Part shown: positions 8,453 to 17,371 of the stretch, piece by piece
Layout: each line of letters starts with the position of its first letter
Position numbering within the stretch: the stretch's first letter is position 1
NCBI GenBank assembly: GCA_040905445.1
Contig: JBBDRN010000035.1
Coordinates: 35,602-99,601, forward strand
DNA length: 64,000 nt
Reading direction: 5' to 3'
Source of the DNA: SKPT01 sp040905445
Lineage (GTDB): Bacteria > Planctomycetota > Phycisphaerae > Phycisphaerales > Phycisphaeraceae
Made by a program: the position numbers and the translations under genes
Notes under the pieces: model-generated
Told to the model about the DNA's origin: nothing
The model's database searches: none
Seen by the model: the letters and a program-made list of their open reading frames with translations, nothing else

Positions 8453-10573
8453 ATGAAGCGTTTGTTCCGTACGACCCGCACCCTCAAATCGCTGGCGGCC
8501 GCCGCGGCGCTGGCGGGCCCGGCCCTGCTCCTGGCCCCCGACGCCCAGGCCGTCGACGCCGTCAACCCCCAGCAGTACCTCCAGAACGTGCTGCGCAACG
8601 GCAACCTGCACAACACCACCGGCGAGTTCTTCGCCTGGCACGCCGCCAGCGCGGCCGACGACTTCGTCCAAGCCTACGAGGCGACCGAAGACCCGGCCTG
8701 GCTCGACGCCGCCGCCAGCTACTACGACTTCTACTTCGACCGCCTCGAAGAGGACCCCGACGGCCACCTCGGCTGGATCGGCGAAACCGTCACCGGCGAC
8801 CCGGGCATCCGCGGCGACGCGCTCGTCGGCGACGCCATCCTCCTCCGCGCCCCGCTCCGCTTCGCCGAGATCGTCCTCAACAACCCCGAGCTCGAAGAAC
8901 GCTTCGGCGACAAGGCCCGCGAGTACGTCGACCTCGCCACCCGCATCGCCTGGGACAAGTGGAACGAGCGAGGCACCTACCACCTCGACAACGGGTTCGG
9001 CAGCTACCACACCCACCACCAGTACATCGACGTCGACACCGGCGAGTGGGTCGACCGCTCCTCGCGCGTCATCAGCGACAACCTCAACAAGCACTACGCC
9101 ATCGGCATCGTCATCCTTCGCCTGCACCGCATCACCGGCGAGGAGCAGTACGCCCAGCGCGTCTTCGAGATCTACAGCCGCCTTAAGAGCATGTTCCGCC
9201 ACTTCCCCGAAGACAACCGCGTGAGCTGGAACTTCTGGATGCCCCACGGCCCGTACGACATCGAAGGCCGAAGCCCCACGAGCTGGGTCGCCGTCCACCC
9301 CAACCGCCCCGGCTACCAGGCCTCCGAAGTCGGACGCATCGTCGAGGTCTACGACACCGGCCTCGTGTTCGACGAGGACGACATCCAGCGCCTCATCAAC
9401 ACCAACCATTACATGGAGCAGGGCGACGGCTGGCGCAGCTCCGACGGCAGCACCGACGCTGGCACGCGCTGGAGCTCGCTCGCCCGCTTTGACGAGCACA
9501 TCTACGACGCCTACCGCTCGTCGCTCGAGAACAGCGACAGCGACGGCAGCCGCATCCGCCTCGCCTACCTCGAAAACGTGCTCAAGCCCATCGGCTGGGA
9601 GCGGCGATACATCCAGAGCGAGGACGACGTCCGCACCTACGACCGCGAGCCCGAGCCCGGCGTCCACCTGTCGATGAACCAGGTCATTCCCGCCACACTC
9701 GAGACCGCGAACAACGACCGTGCCGTCCTCGCCACGCAGGTGCGCGGCTCGGGCAACCTGCGCATCGCCCTGCTCGACGCCGAGACCGGCCAGGAGCTCG
9801 GCACGCTCCACGAAGAGCGCGTCACCGGCGACAACGCGCAGTACGTCATGCCCCGCTGGGACGGCACCAACCCCGCTACCGGCGAAAAGGACCTCGGCGC
9901 ATACCGGGTCCAGTGGAGCTTCCGCGGCGAGACCCGCGTCCAGGACGTCCGCGTCACCGAGGGCGAGCAGCGCGACGACCCCAACGCGCCCGACGTGCTC
10001 CAGCCCGGCGGGCACATCGCCATCGACTTCACCGATGAGCTCGACCCCGGCCAGTGGACGCTCGAAGGCGCCGCGCGCAGTGATGAACGCGCCCGCGTCG
10101 GCGACCACAGCCTCCGCCTCGGCGCCGGCGACACCGCCCGCTTCATGTTCGGCGACCAGGACAACCTGCCCGTCCGCATCACCATGTGGGTCCACGAGGA
10201 GGGCGTCCGACGCAGCGGCGGCAACGGCGAAGGCCCCCGCTGGGGCGTCGTCACCGGCATCGGCGACATCCTCGCCATCCGCATCGCGTGGCGCGGCTAC
10301 CTCGCCGGCGACCAGGAGTACGCCTGGACCAACACGGGCGACAACCGCTGGTTCAACCTCTCCGGCTCCGACGTGCCTCGCCGCGCCGGCTGGAGCCAGT
10401 GGGTCTTCGACTTCACCGACCCCCAGAACCCGCGCATCAGCGCCAACCGCCAGGACGCCAACATCAGCACGCAATCGACGCCCAAGGGCGCCGCCGGACT
10501 CTACTTCTCCGGCTCAAGCGACGCCGGCCCGCTCTACATCGATGACATCCTCATCGAATACCCGGACCGCTGA
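8453..10573 (+). CDS. Secreted multidomain protein, possible carbohydrate-active enzyme
   Basis: ATG at 8453 has CCAGGAGG eight bases upstream and opens a clear signal peptide (basic start, Ala/Leu core, DAQA-type end at ~residue 34). The frame stays open upstream but is not protein-like. In the 706-residue product, residues ~40-440 are helical and Trp/Tyr-rich with repeated Asp/Glu motifs (EFFAWHAASAADDF, DNGFGSYHTHHQY), as in alpha/alpha-toroid glycoside hydrolases and polysaccharide lyases. Residues ~440-520 resemble a FlgD-type Ig module (WDGTNPATGEKDLGAYRVQW). Residues ~530-706 resemble a beta-sandwich carbohydrate-binding domain ending in IDDILIEYP. I do not recognise the exact family. 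It is a lone gene in its transcription unit. Confidence 0.8.
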   Translation: MKRLFRTTRTLKSLAAAAALAGPALLLAPDAQAVDAVNPQQYLQNVLRNGNLHNTTGEFFAWHAASAADDFVQAYEATEDPAWLDAAASYYDFYFDRLEEDPDGHLGWIGETVTGDPGIRGDALVGDAILLRAPLRFAEIVLNNPELEERFGDKAREYVDLATRIAWDKWNERGTYHLDNGFGSYHTHHQYIDVDTGEWVDRSSRVISDNLNKHYAIGIVILRLHRITGEEQYAQRVFEIYSRLKSMFRHFPEDNRVSWNFWMPHGPYDIEGRSPTSWVAVHPNRPGYQASEVGRIVEVYDTGLVFDEDDIQRLINTNHYMEQGDGWRSSDGSTDAGTRWSSLARFDEHIYDAYRSSLENSDSDGSRIRLAYLENVLKPIGWERRYIQSEDDVRTYDREPEPGVHLSMNQVIPATLETANNDRAVLATQVRGSGNLRIALLDAETGQELGTLHEERVTGDNAQYVMPRWDGTNPATGEKDLGAYRVQWSFRGETRVQDVRVTEGEQRDDPNAPDVLQPGGHIAIDFTDELDPGQWTLEGAARSDERARVGDHSLRLGAGDTARFMFGDQDNLPVRITMWVHEEGVRRSGGNGEGPRWGVVTGIGDILAIRIAWRGYLAGDQEYAWTNTGDNRWFNLSGSDVPRRAGWSQWVFDFTDPQNPRISANRQDANISTQSTPKGAAGLYFSGSSDAGPLYIDDILIEYPDR

Positions 10574-10606
10574 CGCGAGCGCAAGTGAATCCACCATCGC
10601 GGGCGT

Positions 10607-10773
10607 ATAAAGCCGGGACCGCTGGTCCCGGGGCGGCGGCGTGTGCTCATCGTCGAGCACGCGGCCGGGGTGGGGCGGGGGTGTGGCGGGGGTGGGGCGG
10701 GGCGTCGCATCGATCCGCGATCGCGATGTCGCCGGAGCGCCCGGGCGCTGGCGGCCAAGCCGCCAGTGGCACC
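10607..10773. repeat. Repeat cluster: R2 hairpin, G-rich tract, R3 half-element
   Basis: The gap of about 220 bases before the Nudix gene is made of three parts. AAAGCCGGGACC...GGTCCCGGGG is a copy of the R2 hairpin. A run of seven G-tracts at 10667-10702 has G-quadruplex potential on the plus strand. GCTGGCGGCCAAGCCGCCAG plus TGGCACCC is half of an R3 element. No small gene is apparent. Confidence 0.6.
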
Positions 10774-10796
10774 CCCGCGTCTGCTACCATCGCGGC

Positions 10797-11312
10797 GTGT
10801 CCGACGTGCTGCCCTATCAGATTGCCGTGCTCTGCTACCTCTTCGACGACCGCGGGCGGCTGCTGCTGCTGCACCGCCGCAAGCCACCCAACCAGGAGCT
10901 TTATTCGCCCATCGGCGGGAAGCTGGAGCAGGCTACGGGCGAGAGCCCAACGGCCTGCGCGGTCCGGGAGATTGCCGAGGAGGCGCACCTGGACGTCGCG
11001 CCGGCCGACCTGCACCTGACGGGGATCGTGTCGGAGTGTGCCTACGGACACGCCAGCCACTGGCTGATGTTCCTCTATGAGCTGACCCGGCCGGTGCATG
11101 TCGACCGCGAGCCGTTCGACGAAGGTCGGCTGGCGTGGCATGACCCGGGCGACCTCGCGCGCCTGCCCATTCCCGAGACCGACCGCGAGGTGATCTGGCC
11201 ACTGTTCTGGCGCTACCGCGGCCGGTTCTTCACCGCGCACATCGACTGCCGCGGCGGCGAGCTGCGTTGGCGCGTCGAGCAGCCACCGGGCGACGCATCC
11301 TCCGCGGCGTAG
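10797..11312 (+). CDS. Nudix hydrolase
   Basis: GTG at 10797 starts just before the first strand (YQIAVLCYLFD); upstream codons are repeat-derived. The 171-residue product has the Nudix box from about residue 40: GGKLEQATGE...REIAEEAHL, with REhxEE intact. Two residues are inserted between the Gly and the first Glu, and His replaces the late Gly. Nudix enzymes hydrolyse nucleoside diphosphates linked to another group; the pattern is closest to 8-oxo-dGTPase/MutT-like members, but the substrate is uncertain. Confidence 0.88.
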   Translation: MSDVLPYQIAVLCYLFDDRGRLLLLHRRKPPNQELYSPIGGKLEQATGESPTACAVREIAEEAHLDVAPADLHLTGIVSECAYGHASHWLMFLYELTRPVHVDREPFDEGRLAWHDPGDLARLPIPETDREVIWPLFWRYRGRFFTAHIDCRGGELRWRVEQPPGDASSAA

Positions 11313-11670
11313 CGTTCACGCCGCAGCGGCCATGGTGTGAGACTTGACCCGACGCGCCTGGGGCTATCCCCGAGCGTCGGCGCCGCTGCACGCGGCGACG
11401 CGGTTTACCCATCTTACCCCGGGGATACGGCCTGCCCCGGTTCCCCCTGATTTATGGAACTTTGCTCATCCGCCATACGCGGGGGCTCGTATTATGAATG
11501 AGCGGCGCGGGATTGCGAAAGCAGGAAAACAGGTTACCCTGTTTACCGCAATTCGGTACGCCGGGTCGACAAGGCTGTGAGGTTCGCAACCCCAACACAG
11601 CAACGCGCAGCGTCACGGCGGATCGCCGCCGTGCGATTGATTCCTGACACCCCCAACGAGGAACCACACC
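11313..11670 (+). other. Leader region of the AraC-type regulator gene
   Basis: No gene is apparent in this 358-base gap. It is less GC-rich than its surroundings. It contains a perfect 6-bp-arm dyad AACAGG/CCTGTT with a four-base centre (about 11528-11543), flanked by AT-rich sequence, and a TATTAT box about 11490. The dyad could be an operator for the AraC-family protein encoded downstream. The function is inferred only from position. Confidence 0.3.
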
Positions 11671-12777
11671 GTGGGCTTCCTGGAAAATGGCAACAGTGCG
11701 ACGGACGGGCAGACCCCCTGGACGGTCGGGCCGGACGCTCTTTTCGCCGAGCTCAAGGACCTGCTGCACCCGCAGGTCGCCGCGTTGGCGCTGGTCGACC
11801 CGCGCGCCCCGGGCCCGGACGCGTTTCTGCTCGTTCGCGGACTGGATGCGTCGGCGGTGACTGCCTGGTGCGAGGCGGGACATAAGCAGGACGACCTGTT
11901 CCAGCGTGCCCGCCGCCGCACCGCCGCCGCCGAGCAGCTCAACGGGCGGGCGGGGTCGTCGCTGCTGCCCGCGGGGCTGGAGGCGATGGTGCAACTGGTG
12001 CCGGCGTCGCGGACGAGCGGGCGATCGTGGTACCTGGCGTTGGCGCGGCCGGAGGAGCCGTTCGACGAGCAGGCCCAGCATCTGGCCAGTCTCTTGCTGC
12101 GCGCGTTGCAGGCGGCGTTCGATTATCCCGCCGAGCCGGGGCTCGGGCGCGTGCTGCTGGGCGCGGACCACGAACTGGTGCACGCCGACCCGCGCACGGA
12201 AGCGCGCTTTCTGCGCCAGCCGGAGGTGCTCGACCAGCTTCGCGAGCAGTTGCCGGCCGTGGTGAGCCAGCGCTGGCCGGAGCTTGACGACGAACGGCTG
12301 CACGACATCGCGCTCGATCTGGCGGGGCAGGGAACGTGGATCCGCTTCCGACGGGCCGCGGCGCTGACCGGGGCGGGGATCGCGGCGGTGGCAGCGCATC
12401 ACTGGTACTTGGAGCTGCGGCCGCTGGGCAAGGACGACGTGCCGCCGCTGGGCGCCCTGGACGACGACCGCGTGGCCCGGGCCGTGGCGTACCTGTCGGA
12501 CCACTACCGCAGCTCGCCGACGCTCGGCGATGTGGCGGAGGCGGTGCAGACCAGCCCGTTCCACTTTCACCGCCTGTTTGTCAAGCACGCGGGCATCAGC
12601 CCCAAGCATTACCTGCTGCGGATTCAGCTCATGATCGCCAAGTGGCTGCTGCGGGCGACGCGCACGCCGATCGGTGAGATCGCGTCGGCCACCGGCTTCG
12701 CGAGCCACGGCCACTTTACGGCGACGTTTCACCGCCTCGTCGGCGTCAGCCCGAGCACGTTCCGCGAGCAGGCGTGA
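11671..12777 (+). CDS. AraC-family transcriptional regulator
   Basis: The start is GTG with CGAGGA upstream. Of 368 residues, the last ~100 form the AraC double helix-turn-helix: VARAVAYLSDHYRSSPTLGDVAEAVQTSPFHFHRLF, in two pieces here, then IGEIASATGFASHGHFTATFHRLVG. The N-terminal ~250 residues look like a GAF-type sensor fold but have no clear signature. It probably controls its own promoter or a nearby gene; no operon partner is evident because the next genes run convergently. Confidence 0.85.
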   Translation: MGFLENGNSATDGQTPWTVGPDALFAELKDLLHPQVAALALVDPRAPGPDAFLLVRGLDASAVTAWCEAGHKQDDLFQRARRRTAAAEQLNGRAGSSLLPAGLEAMVQLVPASRTSGRSWYLALARPEEPFDEQAQHLASLLLRALQAAFDYPAEPGLGRVLLGADHELVHADPRTEARFLRQPEVLDQLREQLPAVVSQRWPELDDERLHDIALDLAGQGTWIRFRRAAALTGAGIAAVAAHHWYLELRPLGKDDVPPLGALDDDRVARAVAYLSDHYRSSPTLGDVAEAVQTSPFHFHRLFVKHAGISPKHYLLRIQLMIAKWLLRATRTPIGEIASATGFASHGHFTATFHRLVGVSPSTFREQA

Positions 12778-12806
12778 GCAGGCCGCGAACGCGAAGGGGC
12801 GGGCGG

Positions 12807-13415
12807 CTACACGTTCCAGGGCTGGTCGTCGTACGCGCGGACGCGGGTGATCGCGTCGCGCGCCTCGCGCAGGCGGCCGAGCGCCCAGACGATCAGCGCC
12901 AGCATTCCGCCGAACACGACCACACTCATCGCCAGCCCCGCCAGGTCGCGCTGCGCGACGCCGACGACGAGACTCATCAGCACCAGGGCGCCGAGGATCA
13001 CGGCCTGGACGAGCAGGATCGCGTGTGCGCCGCGCGTCGCCCCGCCACCCCCACCACCCCCGCCACGAGTCCCGCCGATCCGGAACGCGAGCACCAGCAG
13101 CACCAGGGCGGGCAGGACCATCGTCACCAGGATCGCCAGGGCGTAGACCATCAGCCCCGCCTGGCCCTGCACGAACGCGTCGACCTGCTCGGGCGGCAGG
13201 TCGCGCTCCGCCAACTGCTCGCGCAGCAATTCGGCGGGCACGGCCGCGACGGCCATGAATACCGTCGTGCAACATCCGAACAGCAGCAGTTCGACGCCGG
13301 CGACGATCCACGTGGCGATCGCCGCCCGGCGCGGTGCGTCGCTCGCGGCGGGGCCCACGCCGTGCGGTCCACCGAGATCACCGGCCGAATGCGGATCATG
13401 GTCAAACATGAACAT
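12807..13415 (-). CDS. Four-helix membrane protein of unknown function
   Basis: The start is taken as ATG at 13415; a second ATG follows at 13409. The 202-residue product has four hydrophobic segments near residues 35-60, 95-125, 140-160 and 165-185. Between segments two and three is a glycine run encoded by a GCCACCCCC-type repeat, suggesting expansion of a GC-rich microrepeat in a cytoplasmic loop. It has no recognised domain. It converges with the AraC gene. Confidence 0.6.
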   Translation of the reverse strand: MFMFDHDPHSAGDLGGPHGVGPAASDAPRRAAIATWIVAGVELLLFGCCTTVFMAVAAVPAELLREQLAERDLPPEQVDAFVQGQAGLMVYALAILVTMVLPALVLLVLAFRIGGTRGGGGGGGGATRGAHAILLVQAVILGALVLMSLVVGVAQRDLAGLAMSVVVFGGMLALIVWALGRLREARDAITRVRAYDDQPWNV

Positions 13416-13442
13416 ACGTGAAGGATAACGCGCTGCACGGCC

Positions 13443-13527
13443 GTAGGGCCCGCTGTGCAAATCTTCCCCGGAACCGCACGGCGCCTCGGATTCTTTCAAG
13501 GTCCAAGGTCCGCACAGCGGACCCTAC
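13443..13527. repeat. Two copies of the GTAGGGTCCGC palindrome (family R4)
   Basis: One copy (13443-13458) reads GTAGGGCCCGCTGTGC on the plus strand. The other (13507-13527) is in the opposite orientation. Each is a near-palindrome of GGTCCGC and GCGGACC around a TGT centre. The second copy supplies the TAG stop codon of the adjoining DoxX/YkgB-like gene (13524-13526). Confidence 0.75.
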
Positions 13528-13979
13528 TTGTTGTGCCGCACCGTCCCGCCCACCGCGATGGCCGCGGCGATGATGACGAGGTTCTTGATGATGTACTGCC
13601 CTTCGATCGTCGGCCACCAGGGCGCGGCGTTCCACGTCGCCTCCGGCACCAGCACCAGGGGCAGAAACGTGCCCGCCATCTGCATCGCCAGCAGCAGGAT
13701 CGCCAGCCGGATCAGCGGGCGAACCAGCATGCACACGCCGATCGCCACCTCCCACCAGCCCAGCACCGGGATAAACCACTCGGGATCGACCGCCCAGTAG
13801 ACCGTTGCGGCGATCAAGTCGTTGGCCTCACTGTGGCCGAACGGCTTCAAGATGCCGAACCAGATGAAGATGATGGCCAGCGACCCGCGCAGCAGGTCGT
13901 GACCCCAGCGGCGCATCCACTCGGCGATGAGCCGGTCGATGCGGTCGAACAGGCGGCGAAGGGCGGGGAGGGGGGGCAT
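13524..13979 (-). CDS. DoxX/YkgB-like (DUF417) membrane protein
   Basis: Start ATG at 13979; no strong ribosome binding site is visible. The 151-residue product has four membrane helices and family motifs: WFGILKPFGHSEAND in the first helix-loop, PVLGWWEVAIGVCML in the second, and the late PTIEGQYIIKNLVII typical of YkgB/DUF417 proteins. The biochemical role of this family is unclear. The TAG stop is part of an R4 repeat. Confidence 0.78.
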   Translation of the reverse strand: MPPLPALRRLFDRIDRLIAEWMRRWGHDLLRGSLAIIFIWFGILKPFGHSEANDLIAATVYWAVDPEWFIPVLGWWEVAIGVCMLVRPLIRLAILLLAMQMAGTFLPLVLVPEATWNAAPWWPTIEGQYIIKNLVIIAAAIAVGGTVRHNK

Positions 13980-14096
13980 GGCAACGTCCAGCGGAGTGCG
14001 GGCGTGAAGTATAGGCGCCCGCGGATGCACGCTCCGGCGCGGGGCATGTGTTAGCGGTCGCTCTCCAGTCGCCCTGCGCCGCACCCATCCAACGTT

Positions 14097-14265
14097 TAGA
14101 GCGCATTCAACCCATTCGTAGCGGGTGGGGTGCCACTGACAAGCGGAGTCCGCGGAGCTTGTCAGTGTGAATTGCCGCCAACACTGACAAGGCCGAGAAC
14201 GGCCTTGTCAGTGGCACCCGCTACGGTTGGATTGAACTCGCTCTAGCCGCCGCGCCCACGTGGCG
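14097..14265. repeat. 149-bp double-hairpin element, copy B (R1), followed by an R8 palindrome
   Basis: This is the best-preserved copy of R1. The ends are TAGAGCGCATTCAACCCATT and, inverted, TAGAGCGAGTTCAATCCAAC, so the inverted repeats are about 31 bp. Inside are two hairpins: CTGACAAGCGG...GCTTGTCAG, and CTGACAAGGCCG and its inverse. The element is 149 bp, equal to copy A. Bases 14244-14265 carry the separate TAGCCGCCGCGCCCACG palindrome (R8), also at 23356 and 53853. The gap 13980-14331 holds no gene. Confidence 0.82.
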
Positions 14266-14314
14266 CTTCCGACGCGAACGGGAGGGGGGTTGTTTGCAGT
14301 GTGTGGTGTGGAAA

Positions 14315-14335
14315 GGTCCGCACAGCGGGCCCTAC
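14315..14335. repeat. R4 palindrome overlapping the fabF stop
   Basis: On the minus strand it reads GTAGGGCCCGCTGTGCGGAC. The TAG of the repeat (14332-14334) is the stop codon of fabF. Confidence 0.8.
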
Positions 14336-15624
14336 AGACTGCGCACGATCAGCGTGTCGTTCTGCCCGCCGAAGCCGAAGCTGTTGGACAGGCAGACCCT
14401 GACATCGGCGTCGCGGCCGTGGTGCGGGACGTGGTCCATGTCGGCGAAAGCGGGGTCGGGGTTGTCCAGGTTGATTGTCGGGGGGACCTTGCCGTCACGC
14501 AGCGCGAGTACGCAGGTGATCAGCTCGACCGCGCCGGCGGCGGCGATCAGGTGGCCGAGCATCGACTTGACCGAGCTCATCGGGATGCTCGCGGCGCGGT
14601 CGCCGAAGACGGTGCGCACGGCCCGCGTCTCGGTCGAGTCGTTCTCCTTGGTGCCCGTGCCGTGGGCGGAGATGTAGTCGATCGCGCCCGGTTCGAGCTG
14701 GGCGTCGTGCAGCGCCTCGCGCATGGCGACGACGGCGCCGCGGCCGTCGGGCTCGATATCGGTGATGCGGTAGGCGTCGGCGCTCGAGCCGTAGCCGACG
14801 ATCTCGGCGAGCGGGGTGGCGCCGCGCTGCTGGGCGTGGTCGAGCGATTCGAGCACGAGCATGCCGGCGCCTTCGCCCAGGACGAAGCCGCCGCGATCGG
14901 CGGAGAAGGGTCGCGAGGCGCGCTTCGGGTCGTCGTTGTCGGTGGAGAGCGCGGTCAGCCGGTTGAAGCCCGTGACGCCGAACGGGTGGATCATGGTGTG
15001 GGCGCCGCCGGAGATCATGATGTCGGCGTCGCCGCGACGGATGATGCACGACGCCTCGCCGAGCGCCTGCGTCGAGGCGGCGCAGGCGGTCAGGCAGTTG
15101 TACGCCGGCCCCTGGGCGTCGAACTCCATGGCCAGATGCGACAAGGCCATGTTGGGCTCCTGCTCGATCTCGCCCAGCGCGGTGAAGCGCTCGCGCGCGG
15201 CCGCGGCCCACTTGGCGCCGTCGACGGCGCGACGATCCGCGTCCCAGCCGGCGAGGTTGGCGGTGACATAGTTCTGGAAATCGAGCGAGCCCTCGCCCGA
15301 GCCGAGGTAGATGCCCAGCCGCGCCGGGTCGGCCAGGGCGTGGCGATCGAGCCCCGCCCAGCGCCAGGCCTGCGCGGCGGCGCCGAGCGCGAAGGCGGTG
15401 TTGAGCCCGACGTTCTCATGCACGTCGCGGTGGGCGACGAAGGCGAGATGGTCGTAGTCACCGCTGACCTCGGCGGCGAAGGTCGTCGGAAACGTCGACG
15501 CGTCGAAGTGGGTGATCGGCGCGACCGCGGACGTGCCCGCGAGCAGCCTGGCCCAGACGGTCTCGATGTCCCAGCCGAGCGGCGTGACCCAGCCGATGCC
15601 CGTGATGACGACGCGGTTGTTCAT
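14332..15624 (-). CDS. fabF: Beta-ketoacyl-ACP synthase II
   Basis: The 430-residue thiolase-fold enzyme has the complete Cys-His-His triad: the Cys in TACAASTQALG (~residue 185), the His in SAHGTGTKEND (~325) and the His in KSMLGHLIAAAGA (~360), plus a glycine-rich NSFGFGGQN near the end. It condenses malonyl-ACP with acyl-ACP in fatty acid elongation. No other fab gene is adjacent, so it may be a paralogue. The TAG stop is embedded in an R4 repeat. Confidence 0.93.
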   Translation of the reverse strand: MNNRVVITGIGWVTPLGWDIETVWARLLAGTSAVAPITHFDASTFPTTFAAEVSGDYDHLAFVAHRDVHENVGLNTAFALGAAAQAWRWAGLDRHALADPARLGIYLGSGEGSLDFQNYVTANLAGWDADRRAVDGAKWAAAARERFTALGEIEQEPNMALSHLAMEFDAQGPAYNCLTACAASTQALGEASCIIRRGDADIMISGGAHTMIHPFGVTGFNRLTALSTDNDDPKRASRPFSADRGGFVLGEGAGMLVLESLDHAQQRGATPLAEIVGYGSSADAYRITDIEPDGRGAVVAMREALHDAQLEPGAIDYISAHGTGTKENDSTETRAVRTVFGDRAASIPMSSVKSMLGHLIAAAGAVELITCVLALRDGKVPPTINLDNPDPAFADMDHVPHHGRDADVRVCLSNSFGFGGQNDTLIVRSL

Positions 15625-15717
15625 GTGGCGGTCCTGCGGGTGCGGAATCGTGCGGCGACGGTCACGATTCTACCGGCCCGCCGGGAGGCCGTGCGGCGGC
15701 GGATGGCGGGGGCGGGG

Positions 15718-16020
15718 TTACGTCGCGCTGGCGAGGTGGGCGAGCGCCTCGCGGCCGGTCATGCCCTCCGTGACGCCGGCCTCGCGTGCGGCGCGACTGA
15801 CGGCGACGACGTTCGCGGCGAGCATGTCGTCGAACGACTTGACGCCGGTGACGATCGCCATGGCGTCGCCGACGCGATCGGCGGTCTCGACGCTGAAGTA
15901 GCCGCAGGCGAGCAGGCCCGTGCGGGGACCGCTGCCGGCCTTGATCAGCAGCACGTCGGTGTTGGCGGTGCGGACATGGGTGCCTTCAGCGGCGAGGCCG
16001 TCGATGGTGAGGGTGGGCAC
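15718..16020 (-). CDS. DUF1805 (YunC-like) protein
   Basis: GTG at 16020 is preferred, with CGGAG about seven bases upstream; a TTG six codons earlier is possible. The 100-residue product has the DUF1805 pattern LLACGYFSVETADRVGDAMA and VTGVKSFDDMLAANV. The family is structurally known (B. subtilis YunC) but has no established function. It lies 40 bases downstream of ispG on the same strand, so it is probably co-transcribed with it. Confidence 0.82.
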   Translation of the reverse strand: MPTLTIDGLAAEGTHVRTANTDVLLIKAGSGPRTGLLACGYFSVETADRVGDAMAIVTGVKSFDDMLAANVVAVSRAAREAGVTEGMTGREALAHLASAT

Positions 16021-16060
16021 GGCGGGGCTCCGGGGCAAGCGAACGGCGAACGGCTAACGG

Positions 16061-17338
16061 CTAACGGCGATCCTCGCCCGATCCGGTGATCGTCAACGGC
16101 GTGACCTTCTCCACCTGGCCCTGCGCGATATTCTCGAAGCCGCTGCCGAGCTCGCCGATGGGGTCGGGCGGGGCGATCTCGACGACCTTTTGGCCGAGCT
16201 TCGCCTCGCCGCGTTCGACGCGGGCCTGGAACTTCGTGCACTCGGCGAGCAGGGCGTCGAGGATCTCGGCCTCGGGGACGTTGGCGACGCGCTCGCCCTG
16301 CACATAGATGATGCCGCGCCGATCGCCCGCGAACACGGCGACGTCCGCGCCTTCCGCTTCGCCCGGGCCGTTGACGACGCAGCCCATGACGGCCACCTTG
16401 ATGGGCAGGTGGATGGCGCCCTTGAGCGTGGTGCGCACGTCCTGGACGAGGGTGAAGAGGTCGACCTGGATGCGGCCGCACGTCGGGCAGGCGATGAGGT
16501 CGACTCCCTGTCGCTCGCGCAGGCCGAGGCAGTAGAGCATCTCGAGCGCGTCCTCGACCTCGTAGACGGGGTCGGACGCGTAGCTGATGCGCACGGTGTC
16601 GCCGACGCCGGCGGCGAGCAGGTGGCCGAGCGGCACGACGCTGCGGATGTTGCCCGTCTCGCGCGGGCCGGCGTGGGTGACGCCGAGGTGCAGCGGGTGG
16701 TCGAAGCGCTTGGAGATTTCGGTGTACGCGGCGATGACGAGCGTGGGGTCGGGGCTCTTGGCGCTGATGACGATGTCGTGGAAGTCACTCTCGTAGAAGA
16801 TGTCGAGGTATTCCTCGAGCTTGGTGATGAAGATGGCGAGCATGTGGCCGTGCGGGTTGTCGGAGAAGACGCCGCCGAGCTCCTTCATGCGCTTCTGCTT
16901 GTCCTTGCGCTCGACGATGGAGCCTTCGTTGACGCCGATGCGGATGGGCAGGCGCTTTTCCTTGCACGCGGCAATGACGTCGGCGACCTGCTTGCGGTCC
17001 TGGATGTTGCCCGGGTTGAGGCGGATCTTGTGCACGCCGGCGTCGATGGCCTCGAGAGCGCGCTCGAAGTGGAAGTGGACGTCGGCGACGATGGGCACGC
17101 GCACCTGCGGAAGGATGTCGCGCAGGGCCTCGGTGTCGACGCGCTTGGGCACGGCGACGCGAACGATGTCCGCGCCCGCCGCGGCAAGCTTGTTGATCTC
17201 CGCGACGCAGGCGTCGACGTCATAGGTGTACCCGGCCGTCATGGTCTGGACGGAGACGGGCGCGTCGCCGCCGATGGTGACGCGGCCGTGCTGCTCATCG
17301 CCGAGCGTGACCGATCGTGTGGGGCGTCGCACGTTCAT
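16061..17338 (-). CDS. ispG: (E)-4-hydroxy-3-methylbut-2-enyl-diphosphate synthase
   Basis: The 425-residue product carries GcpE/IspG signatures: PVSVQTMT near the start, DVHFHFERALEAID, KIRLNPGNI, and the [4Fe-4S] cysteines in CPTCGR and CVVNGPGEAEGAD. It performs the penultimate step of the MEP isoprenoid pathway using electrons from ferredoxin or flavodoxin, so placement beside a ferredoxin oxidoreductase operon is apt. Length fits the compact bacterial form. The TAG stop runs into a CCGTTAGCCGTTCGCC microrepeat. Confidence 0.95.
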   Translation of the reverse strand: MNVRRPTRSVTLGDEQHGRVTIGGDAPVSVQTMTAGYTYDVDACVAEINKLAAAGADIVRVAVPKRVDTEALRDILPQVRVPIVADVHFHFERALEAIDAGVHKIRLNPGNIQDRKQVADVIAACKEKRLPIRIGVNEGSIVERKDKQKRMKELGGVFSDNPHGHMLAIFITKLEEYLDIFYESDFHDIVISAKSPDPTLVIAAYTEISKRFDHPLHLGVTHAGPRETGNIRSVVPLGHLLAAGVGDTVRISYASDPVYEVEDALEMLYCLGLRERQGVDLIACPTCGRIQVDLFTLVQDVRTTLKGAIHLPIKVAVMGCVVNGPGEAEGADVAVFAGDRRGIIYVQGERVANVPEAEILDALLAECTKFQARVERGEAKLGQKVVEIAPPDPIGELGSGFENIAQGQVEKVTPLTITGSGEDRR

Positions 17339-17371
17339 GGGTGGCAGTATAGGGGCGAATTTCTCGCGGAG

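Noticed and set aside
11452..13311. 619-codon minus-strand frame opposite the AraC gene
   Set aside because: Arg/Ala/Gly-rich with no domain; AraC on the plus strand has an intact helix-turn-helix.
14260..16089. 609-codon plus-strand frame opposite fabF and the DUF1805 gene
   Set aside because: Antisense shadow; no ribosome binding site or recognisable motif, and fabF on the other strand is complete.
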